Assembly (NCBI GenBank): GCA_008000375.1
Contig: SMOI01000054.1
Coordinates: 1 to 64,000 of the forward strand
Direction of reading: 5' to 3'
DNA from: Poteriospumella lacustris
Lineage: Eukaryota; Sar; Chrysophyceae; Chromulinales; Dinobryaceae
Length of the DNA stretch: 64,000 nucleotides
Under the pieces are notes generated by a model. The model was not told where the DNA came from. It worked only from the letters and a program-made list of their open reading frames with translations, and made no database searches. A program made the position numbers and the translations under genes. Position 1 is the stretch's first letter. Each line of letters starts with the position of its first letter. Below, one piece after another: positions 44,198 through 53,000 of this stretch.

Positions 44198-45796
44198 CTA
44201 CTGACAAGTGGCAAAGGCGGGCGCCGCGGCGCCGAGAGAGGCCGGGACGACCGCCTCCAGCAGCGCCGCGGCCACGAGCGACTTCGTCGGTGCCACGGCC
44301 CCGCTGGCCTTCGCCAGCGCCGCGATCGACGAGCTCAGTCCGGTGGAGGTGGCGGCCGCTGCTAAGCCAGGGCCAAGCAGCTGGGACGTCGTGGACGACG
44401 ACGGCGGTGCGAGGTAGCCGCCGTGGACGCTGGGCAGCGACGCGGCGATGGCGAGTGCGGTGGCGCTCGCCATCGCGTGGCCCGACGAGCTGTGCGACGG
44501 AGGCGGCGGCACAGCGGCGGCGGCCACCACCGCAGCGGAGAAGGTGTCATGGCTCTCGAAGAGCTTTGAGAGCTCGCGGTCGGCCTTGGACTGGTCGGAC
44601 TCGGCGATGCTCTTGAACACTTTTCCGCCGAGGATCTCGACGAGGTAGCGGTAGCACTTGTGCGCAAAGGGCAGGTTGTCGCCCGCCCGGCCGTGGTACT
44701 TGCCGCGGCCTTCGAGGCAGGATATCAGCGCCAAGAACAGACACAAGTTGTCGCGCAAGCCCAGCCGGGGCATGAGTTTGCAGACGCAGAAGTACGCGAG
44801 AGGCAGCGTGGCCAGCAGCGACTGGTTCTTCGCCTCGTCGCGGACCGAATCCTGCTCGACCACCCTCAGGAGCGTGTCTTGGAAGCTCTGACGGTAGTTG
44901 GCGTAGTTCTCTTGCCACGCTCGCCGACCCTCTGGCGTCTGCGCGAACAGAGCGCAGTGCATGAGGGAGAACACGACCTTGACGGCCGTGTCCTTCGAGC
45001 TGATGAGGCTGTCGACGAAGTTGTTCGCGTCCACTCCGCTCTGCAGCGCCAACTGCCATGACTCGATGGTCGATCGACTGAAGTTCTCGTATCTCCGCGC
45101 CGCCTCCAAGATGAAATCGACCGTGAGCGGAGGTGGCAGCTGGAAGTTCTCGCCGCTTGTGCTTTGGTAGAGCTGCGCCGCCGTCAGTTGCTGTCGCGAG
45201 AATGCACGACACAATGGGACGTAGATGTCCGCAGAGGCGGACTTTGGTCGCTTCGCGCCGGTCAAGTTGGCGCCCGAGATCACTCGGTCGGCCTCGGTCA
45301 GTGCGTGCATCATGTTCAGCCCGGCGCTGGCTCTGACGAGATCCGAAACAGGCGCCGGCGAACTGGGCACCAAGAGACCGTTGGTGTAAAGCATTCCATT
45401 GGGGTACGGAGACACGTCCTGGGCTGCCGAGATCGAGTTCGAAGAAAGGCGCATTCTCTTCGCGGCAGAACCCGCAGAGAGCATCGAATCTTGAGCCGCC
45501 GAGGGGGCGGTGTCCATCGGCGTGACAGGCTTTGATGACGGTGCATTACCCGCGAACATGAAAGCAAGTGCCTCCACTGCAATTAACTCGGGATCTTCCA
45601 ATTGACTAGCTTCCTTCTTCGGTCTCTTCTTGCCGACGACTCCGTTGGATTCTGCCTTAATGGGCTCAGAATCTTTCTTTTTTCGCCCCGCGAGCTTTGC
45701 CTCTGTATTGGTTGATGATAGCGAGTCGTTCATTTCGCTAGAAAAATCTTGGCTGCCTCGCAATGGGTCGGCATTGGTGATATCAACGTTAGGCAT
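44198..45796 (-). CDS. Unrecognised protein, probably nuclear
   Basis: Single exon, 532 aa, start at the only early ATG (MPNVDITNADPLRGSQ). I do not recognise a family. The first 130 residues are disordered with a Lys/Arg cluster (VVGKKRPKKEASQ) that looks like a nuclear localisation signal, and a second basic patch (AAKRMRLSS). Residues about 195-405 form a compact helical region containing FILEAARRYENFSRSTIESW, KVVFSLMHCALFAQTPEGRR and DNLCLFLALISCLEGRGKY, which is the best candidate for a folded domain. The last 120 residues are Ala/Ser/Pro-rich. Gene reality is supported by length and by a consistent change from moderate GC at the 5' end to high GC in the helical part. Confidence 0.65.
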   Translation of the reverse strand: MPNVDITNADPLRGSQDFSSEMNDSLSSTNTEAKLAGRKKKDSEPIKAESNGVVGKKRPKKEASQLEDPELIAVEALAFMFAGNAPSSKPVTPMDTAPSAAQDSMLSAGSAAKRMRLSSNSISAAQDVSPYPNGMLYTNGLLVPSSPAPVSDLVRASAGLNMMHALTEADRVISGANLTGAKRPKSASADIYVPLCRAFSRQQLTAAQLYQSTSGENFQLPPPLTVDFILEAARRYENFSRSTIESWQLALQSGVDANNFVDSLISSKDTAVKVVFSLMHCALFAQTPEGRRAWQENYANYRQSFQDTLLRVVEQDSVRDEAKNQSLLATLPLAYFCVCKLMPRLGLRDNLCLFLALISCLEGRGKYHGRAGDNLPFAHKCYRYLVEILGGKVFKSIAESDQSKADRELSKLFESHDTFSAAVVAAAAVPPPPSHSSSGHAMASATALAIAASLPSVHGGYLAPPSSSTTSQLLGPGLAAAATSTGLSSSIAALAKASGAVAPTKSLVAAALLEAVVPASLGAAAPAFATCQ

Positions 45797-46359
45797 CTTT
45801 CACTGAGTGTCAAAACGTAGGAAAGCCACAAGAAATCAGTGCCCCGATCAGAAGCTTGACGTAGAGATAGAGGAGGACAACAATAAGTCCTTCCTTTGAA
45901 ACTTGAGCCGGTGGCCGTCGGTTAAAAAGATAACTTGTGAGGCGTAGGTCAGCGGAGAGTGCACGCGTCTGCCGAATACGGCAGCGGGAGTCGCGCCAAC
46001 GACGGTTGCCCTGCGTCTCCTCTGCGACGCGTCTCCCACAGGAGGAGACCACACAGTCGCGAGTGTGTCGCGCGTGTTCTGACCACAAACGGCCACTCTC
46101 CCGCGGCAGGCCGGGCGGACCGTTTCGCTTTTGACACACTCAACACCGCGTCACAGAACCCTAGAAACCACAGAAACTCAGAATCAGACAACCGGACGAC
46201 GCTCGTGGGCTTTGAAACTTCATCTTCAGCGTGCCTGCTGGTAGTTTTCGCAAGCGACGATGTTTTTGGATTGAATAATTGACGCACAGAGAAACAGCTT
46301 CTCTATTTACATACGAGAGTGAAGGGACGCAGAAGCGACGCAGAATTGAACCGACAGAC
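45797..46359. other. Intergenic region
   Basis: 563 bp between two minus-strand genes: promoter of the unrecognised gene and 3' end of the ABHD18-like gene. Several short frames on both strands, none with family resemblance. No repeat is seen. Confidence 0.45.
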
Positions 46360-47730
46360 TCACAACAACGAGAAGGCGCGCAGAATCGCGTCGTAATACT
46401 TGGGGAAATGGACCAGCACACCAGTGCAGTGACCACCTTCGAGCTCGATGAGCTCAGAGTGGACTGTTCCGGGGATCTGAGAAATGTGCTCGTAGAAGGG
46501 GCGCCAACGAATGGGCGGAATGTAGGCGTCGTGAAGACCGCTCAGTTGAATGAACACTCTTCTTATTTCTTTGACTTTGTTGGCATCCAGCGCTGGAACA
46601 TCTGCATCGCGATCCGTCGGAATCAGCGATGTAGTTGGAGGCGGTAGGCCCTGCTGGTTGTTCAATAAAATTTGACGAAGGTCGCGAGCGCCTCGGGCGA
46701 TGTCCATCGTCTTCAGCAGCGAGTGGACCTTCTCTTTGCCTCTCGCATACGCTTCAGCGCGGCTTTCCGCCGAGGGACCCGGTTGTGGTGCCAATCGATC
46801 AAAAGAGATCGTGTGGGACAGAGCCCCGAGAACGTACGCGTCGTCTGGCGAATTCGCCGGAATGTGCGCGATGATGGCGATTTTCGAAATGTTCTGGCTG
46901 TCCATCATCACGCTGGACAGCCCCGACATTGAGCCACCGAACGAGACCCCCGTGACGCCCAGCTTACCGGTGAAGTTGTTGGGGTTGCGAGTGAGCCAGT
47001 TCAGCAGCGCATTCGTCTCCATGACCGCGGCAAGCGACTGCTTCGGAGTATCGTCGACTTCGTACAACGTATAGCTCGATTGCTCTGGACGACGGCGCGC
47101 ACCATAGAAAGGGAGTTGGACAATAATAGAGACGATGCCGTGGTCACGTGCCAAAGGCTTTGCGAGGAGGTATCGGCGCACGGCAAACCCCTCATCGCCA
47201 GTGGCGGGAAGCTGGATCAGAATCCGCTGATCGTTGCCAGGCTCACGGCCCAACTGGAGCACGTTGTCCAAAGACTTAAGTCTTGCGGGAATAACAATTT
47301 GAACCTGCACCCTGCGAACGTTTTCGTGGTGGTGCAAATAGTCGCCAATTGGCGACAAGAAGGACGCGCGGGCGAAGAGCACATCGTCGCCGTCCTTCTG
47401 CCAGTCCTCTTCGAGACGAAAGTCAGCAGCCATCGCCAGAGAGCCGTTGTGAAGATTGATGGCATTCACGGCTTCATCGAATGATTCGTCGGTCCCCAGA
47501 CCACCCCCGTAGTTCTGGACCACTCCGGACGCCACACGCACCGACCAATCGTCCATCTGACCCATTATGTACGAACGAACCATTTTGTTGCACAGGAGCA
47601 GTCCAGTGCCAGAGAGGCCTAACCATAAGCGAATGGCGCTTGCTTGCTGAGCAGCAAACGGGCTGGCCGTGTGCAGTGATGAAAGAGCTGCAGAGTACAA
47701 CTCTGGCAGCTTGGAGAGCACAGTGGACAT
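46360..47730 (-). CDS. ABHD18-like alpha/beta hydrolase
   Basis: Single exon, 456 aa; human ABHD18 is about 414 aa. The family pattern is visible throughout: a hydrophobic N-terminal stretch (LWLGLSGTGLLLC), then RILIQLPATGDEGFAVRR, DHGIVSIIVQLPFYGARRRP, and the nucleophile elbow GVTGVSFGGSMSGL (GxSxGG, about residue 270). The final ELEGGHCTG supplies the likely catalytic His. An acid residue is probably the Asp in LSGLHDAYIPP. ABHD18 is membrane-associated, with reported links to mitochondrial lipid metabolism in animals; the substrate here is not known. Confidence 0.85.
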   Translation of the reverse strand: MSTVLSKLPELYSAALSSLHTASPFAAQQASAIRLWLGLSGTGLLLCNKMVRSYIMGQMDDWSVRVASGVVQNYGGGLGTDESFDEAVNAINLHNGSLAMAADFRLEEDWQKDGDDVLFARASFLSPIGDYLHHHENVRRVQVQIVIPARLKSLDNVLQLGREPGNDQRILIQLPATGDEGFAVRRYLLAKPLARDHGIVSIIVQLPFYGARRRPEQSSYTLYEVDDTPKQSLAAVMETNALLNWLTRNPNNFTGKLGVTGVSFGGSMSGLSSVMMDSQNISKIAIIAHIPANSPDDAYVLGALSHTISFDRLAPQPGPSAESRAEAYARGKEKVHSLLKTMDIARGARDLRQILLNNQQGLPPPTTSLIPTDRDADVPALDANKVKEIRRVFIQLSGLHDAYIPPIRWRPFYEHISQIPGTVHSELIELEGGHCTGVLVHFPKYYDAILRAFSLL

Positions 47731-48168
47731 GTTCTATGCGCACGGAGAAACAAGATGTGATGTGATCAATTACAGGCCCCAATCACCAGGCAAATGAGAC
47801 CGCGACCTCTACGCTGTTTGTGGCTGCAGAAGAGGAGGGATGACGACCGAACGACGTCGGCGACGAAGCGACGAAGCGACGGGGCCCTCGACCGAAATGT
47901 GACGCTGCGATGTGCGTCGCCGTCGTCGTCGTCGTGTCCTCTCTCTCTCTCCCGCGACACAGACCTCCCAGACATCCCAGACGACCCAGATCTGCTCCGC
48001 TGCACCTGACCCCTCAACTGACCCCTCAACCGCTACTGCTACCTCTTCTCGGAAGAACCACAGTGGCAGTCATTAAGCGAAGCGACTGCCATGAGACAGG
48101 GGCTGCTTAGCAAGTTCAGGTATGTACAATATATTCTCCTTACAGCGACCATGTGTGCACAGTCGACG
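47731..48168. other. Intergenic region
   Basis: 438 bp between the ABHD18-like start and the MlrC-like stop. A run of GTCGTCGTCG and CTCTCTCT near 47925-47955 and a doubled CCCCTCAACTGA word near 48009-48031. No gene is supported. Confidence 0.45.
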
Positions 48169-49821
48169 CTACACCTCGTCCAGCGGCCAGATCGGACGTC
48201 GCGCGTGCTTGTACTCGCCTCCGCACAGAATTTGGTGACCCAGTCCTCCGCCGTCGACGGCTACGATTTCATCGGCAAGAGGTGAGAGGCAGGCGCGGAA
48301 ATGCTGCTTCGACTTGACGCAGACGATCTGTTTGTGCGCCAGGTCCACCCCCAACGAGGTGATCTGCGCCGTGTCCAACAGCTGCCCGTTGTTGCTGATC
48401 AACACCACGTCAATCTCGCCCTCTGCATCATCTGATTCGTCCGATCTATTAGCGCTGGTCCCATCCAAAGCTGCCGCGTCCACGATGCTGGCCACGCGGA
48501 ACAAGACGCACAGACCGAAGTTCTGCCACTGGCCGCCGAAGCCCATCGGGCCCCAAGTCTGAAACCGCCCGTCCGAGACGCTGACCACTCGGCCGCGAAC
48601 GGTCAATGGTGCGCCACCTGCAGCCACGTCGAAGTTGCCGCCCATGGTCAGCACGCCTGCGCGGCCCACGCCGATCTGCTCCACCGCGTGGCGCACCGCG
48701 CGCGGGTCGTAGATCGCGTAGAACACCACCTGCCGCAGCGGCGGCGAACGCTGCCCACCGCCGTTCGCGCAAACCATCGCACGTAGCAAGTTTGTCGCAT
48801 CGCCGTAGTGGCCCGAGCCGGGGTTGTCCGTGACGTCGGCGACCACCAGCGGCTTCAGCGCGGCCGCGTGTCGGTCGCGGCAGAACGAGCTCATCCGCGC
48901 GACGGCTTCGTCGACCGTCAGAAAGACCTCCGACCGAAACTCCCTCGTCTCCCACACATAGTCCATCAGGCCCTCCGCGATCTGCTGCGCCTCTGTGCGC
49001 GATATGCCATCGATAGCGTCGAACGTGACGGTCACCGACGGGCCGACGTCGTAGATGTCCGCCGCCGTGAACCCGGCGCAGACGCTTACCACGAGGCACT
49101 TGCCGGACCGCTCGAACTCTTCTCCCCGATGTAGAATGGTGCACATGGGCCCCGTGCTCAGCGTCGTTTTGCCGCCGTCTAGACCGGAGAGCTGGGGTCG
49201 CTTGGCCAGCACCGTGACGGGTTCGATCTCTCCGCGCAAGGTTCGCTGCAGCAGGTCGGCGGCACGCAAGGCGGTCTCGTAGAAGTCGATGTGGGGGTAC
49301 GTCCGAACGGCAATCAGACACGACGCGTTCTCTGCCATGCGCGGAGTGATGTTGCCGTGCAGGTCCAGCGTCACGAAGATGGGGACGCGGGGACCGACGA
49401 TGCGGCGAAGTCGCTCGAGCAACTCACCCTCGCAGTCCTCAGTGTGTTCGCCGACCATGGCGCCGTGGAGATGCAGCAAGAGTCCATTGGGCCGTGCGCG
49501 TTCGCAGGCGGACGTTAGTCTTCCGAAGAGGTCTTCGCAGACCTCGCGCAGCACGCGACCAGCCGGGTTGGCGCTGGCTGCTACGGGCACCACTAAGTCC
49601 CAGTTGTACTCGTCCGCCTTCTCATAGCTTGCCCCAAGCGTGCTCTTCGTTCCTCGGTGGTGCTTCGCAATGGAGACTTCGTCCAGCAGCAGTTGTTGCT
49701 CCTGGAAGTTCTTCCACGACGTCGGCAGAGCGGAGAAGGTGTTCGTCTCGTGGCTCAAGTCGCAGGAAAGGATCACTTTCCTGGATTCGGAGGCGATCTG
49801 TGCTGCCATGTGACTCTCCAT
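48169..49821 (-). CDS. MlrC/M81-family metallohydrolase (microcystinase C-like)
   Basis: Single exon, 550 aa, the length of bacterial MlrC proteins plus one insertion. Signature motifs: CDLSHETNTFSALPTSW (residues 20-36), LHLHGAMVGEHTEDCEGEL, TLDLHGNITPRM (about 150), YPHIDFYETALRA, and VADVTDNPGSGHYGDATNLL. The His, Asp and Glu residues in these motifs are those used for zinc in the family. MlrC acts late in microcystin degradation in sphingomonads, but most M81 proteins are of unknown substrate and act on small amides or peptides, so a detoxifying role should not be assumed. An acidic insert (DESDDAEGEIDVV) in the C-terminal domain is absent from typical bacterial forms. Patchy presence in eukaryotes suggests bacterial origin. 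Divergent from the GPCR-PIP kinase gene. Confidence 0.9.
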   Translation of the reverse strand: MESHMAAQIASESRKVILSCDLSHETNTFSALPTSWKNFQEQQLLLDEVSIAKHHRGTKSTLGASYEKADEYNWDLVVPVAASANPAGRVLREVCEDLFGRLTSACERARPNGLLLHLHGAMVGEHTEDCEGELLERLRRIVGPRVPIFVTLDLHGNITPRMAENASCLIAVRTYPHIDFYETALRAADLLQRTLRGEIEPVTVLAKRPQLSGLDGGKTTLSTGPMCTILHRGEEFERSGKCLVVSVCAGFTAADIYDVGPSVTVTFDAIDGISRTEAQQIAEGLMDYVWETREFRSEVFLTVDEAVARMSSFCRDRHAAALKPLVVADVTDNPGSGHYGDATNLLRAMVCANGGGQRSPPLRQVVFYAIYDPRAVRHAVEQIGVGRAGVLTMGGNFDVAAGGAPLTVRGRVVSVSDGRFQTWGPMGFGGQWQNFGLCVLFRVASIVDAAALDGTSANRSDESDDAEGEIDVVLISNNGQLLDTAQITSLGVDLAHKQIVCVKSKQHFRACLSPLADEIVAVDGGGLGHQILCGGEYKHARRPIWPLDEV

Positions 49822-50050
49822 TTGCGGCCTGTCGCGTTGCCAAGGCGAGTTAAATGTGTTGGCAATGGTCGTTCGGTCGCTGGGCCTCTCGTCGCGCTGA
49901 GGAAAAAGACGAGAAAAAATTCCCGTACTTTGATTCCCCCTATATGCACCTTATATATAGGGTGTATGTGAGTACTTATGTCCAAGATGTTCCATTTCGA
50001 CGACGAGGCGGCCGGTTGCCATTTGCATCGGACTCGTTGACTCGTTGGCC
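49822..50050. promoter_or_regulatory. Divergent promoter, MlrC-like / GPCR-PIP kinase
   Basis: 229 bp between divergent start codons. An AT-rich element TTATATATAG at 49951-49960 lies about 90 bp before the kinase ATG and about 130 bp before the MlrC-like ATG and could act as a TATA box for either. Confidence 0.45.
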
Positions 50051-53000
50051 ATGCGAGCGCTTTGGTGCAGTTGCGCCACGGCCAAAATCGATTGTCAACG
50101 AGAAATTCTCTTGAAGCGGCCCGAATTCCAACGGGGCTGGCACTTGTTATCGTCAGACGCCACCGCCAACGACGCCGCCATGTTGCCGCGAACGGACGGC
50201 GAAAGTTTGGCGAATCGCCCAACTTCTGTCATGTTCGGCGATGCTATGATCACCGACGACCATGTGGAGACATCTGGCTGGGGCTGTGTGGACATGCACC
50301 GGCTGGAGTCGATCTACTTCTGGTTCTGGTTCCGCAAGACGCTGCCGGTCACCTGGCCGCTGCTGTTCGTGGGCACGTTCCTTATCCCTCTGTTCTTTTT
50401 CAACCACAGCGACGGCTACATCTTTATGGGCTCCATTCTATCGTCCGTCTTCTGCGTGCTGGCGCTTCTCAGCTACTGGCAGATCCGCCCGTGGCGGCGG
50501 CACCCGTCGGTCCTCATCATCATGATTTGCTTCATCAGCATCGGCATCTCCGCCATCCTCGTGTACAATGCCGCGCCGCACGGGGGCGACCAAGAGATCG
50601 ACAAGTCGGACGTGGACGTGATCGAAGACAGCAGCTACAGTGCGTCCGACCGCGCGGCGAGCTGCCTGCTGATGTCCTTCTTCATCCAGCTGACGCTGCT
50701 CGCCCGCGAGGGCTGGATCCTGACGCTGTCCCTCGACCTGCTGACCAGCATCACGAACCCCTTCGCGTCGTACAAGGCGAACCTGAAGCAGTACCACGTG
50801 TACATCTGGACCTTCACGACGCTGTCCGCCGTCGTGCTCGTGAGCACGCGGTCGTGTCAGGGCGAGTTTCTGTCCAACGGCACCTGCTGGCTGCGCATCA
50901 GTGGCGCGGACAGCGCGTGCTTCTGGGGCTTCTTCATGGCGTGGGTGATCATGTTCTACGTGAACGCCGCGGCCGTGTTGGCCTACGCCTTCTCGCGCGT
51001 GTCGAAGGGCCTCGAGTCGACGTACGCGACGAGATACGCCTGCGTCGCCGACACGTTCCGCGTGGTGTTTCTGTACTTCATCTACGGCATGATCATCGCG
51101 GTCTTCTTCCTCGTCATCTACTACAGCTACCAGTCGGGCGTCTCGCGCGACAGACTCTACTTCCTCGAGCACTGCTTCGCGTACCTCATCGCCTGTCGCG
51201 GCTTCATCGACGCGCTCATCTGGTTCTTCTCGCACGGCTTCATCAGCGAGAGCGGCGTCGTGACCAACTTGTCAGTGGTCACGACCAACGCGTCGCCACA
51301 GCGCCGCCGCAGCCGCCGGTCGACGCCGGCGGGGACCTCCGCGACCCGCTTCCCCTTCGCCGAGGACGAGCCGCCGGCCGGCGACGGTGCGTCGCGCGAG
51401 GAGGGTGACCTGGGCGCCGCCGCCGCCGCCGACGCCGCCGCCGACGCCATCGTCGATGAGGACGACGACGCCGCGGCGGACGCGCAGCGCGGCCTGCTCA
51501 CGCTGGCCGACGTGTTCATGCCCGACCGCTCGCTGCGCGGCCTCTTCGCCGGGTGGCTGTTCGGGCGCGACGCGGCGCTCGACGGCGGGCGGCTGCAGTC
51601 GCACGACGACGACGAAGCGAGCGTCGGCGCGGTCCGCTCGCCAGCGAAGCGGCGCGCCGGCCCCGGGAGCGCGTCGCGGTCGAGTGGACGCGGCGACGCG
51701 GCCGCATCGCTGCAGCAGGCGCTGCTCGCCGACGAGGCCGAGCACAGCCGCCAGCGGTCGCGGTCGCTGCGCGCGGCCGGCGGCGCCTTGGCCGCCGGCC
51801 CCGACGCGGCCTCCGTCGCGACACGCGCGACGCACGACACACAGGACGTGGACGTGTCGCCGCAGCTGAACGTGACGCTGCGGCGCGAGGTGCTGGCGCT
51901 GGTGACGCGCGGCATTCAGGAGTCGGTGACGCGCATGATCGAGCGCGACCGCAAGCTGCGCGACCAGCTCGCGGCCATCGGCGTCGTCGTCTACGACGAG
52001 CGCGACTACTTCCAGGACGCCGCGGAGGACGACAGCGACGCCGCCGACAGCGACGCCGACAGCGGCGGCAGCAGCGGTCTGAGCGACGACGCCGACGACA
52101 GCGACGGCTACCGCTCCGCCTCGTCCGTCGACGGCTACGACACCGCCGCGTCGCGCGCCTCAGACGCGTCGGCGTCGTCGATCCACTCGCTGCTCAGCAG
52201 CCAGCACAGCGCGCGCAGCACCGGTCTGCTGCCGGCGCCCGCGGCCGCGCTGCCGTCGAGTCTCGTGGCCGCGCGGCGCGTGCAGCCGATCCAGCGCACG
52301 CGCGCGAAGGCCGAGCGCGAGCGGCGCTCGGACAAAGCCGACCGCCCGTCGAACGCCTCCGGCGGCCAGTCGAGGTCGAAGCGCAGCCGCCACAGCGACA
52401 GCCGCGGCCGCTCGCGTCGCAGCGGCGGCGGTGGCGGCGGCAAAGACGCTTCCGACGCGGCGCCGACGGCGGCGACGGCGACCTGGCGCAGTCGCCGCTC
52501 GCCGACCTCGCGGCGGCGCACAGAGCTGGCGTCGCACCCGCCGCGGCCGTCGGCGCGGGACCGTCGGCGCAGGGCTCGGCGTCGCTGTTGTCGGCCGCGC
52601 TGGCGCAGCAGCCGCCGAGCGCGGCCTCCGGCAGCGCCACGCCCGACCGCTCAGCCGCCGCCAGCCGCCCGCGTCGTCGCCGGCGGCGCGGGCGGCCGCG
52701 CGCGGGACGCACTCGCTGCAGGTGCCGTCGCACGTGCACCTGACCAGCGTCAACCACAGCTACCACTTCCGCGCGGACGACGCGGCCAGCGCAGCCAGTC
52801 GGCGTCCTTCGTCACGTCGCAGTCCGCGTCGCAGTCCGCGTCGCTGCTGGCCACGTCGCCGCTGCACGCGACCGACGAGGCGCCCAGCGGCCGCGCGCAG
52901 CCCCAGCGCGTCGCGCGGCGGCCGGCCGCGTCCACGAACGCGCCGCCGCCGAGCCACAGCCACAGCCACAGCCACAGCCACCGCCACGCGGAGGGCACCG

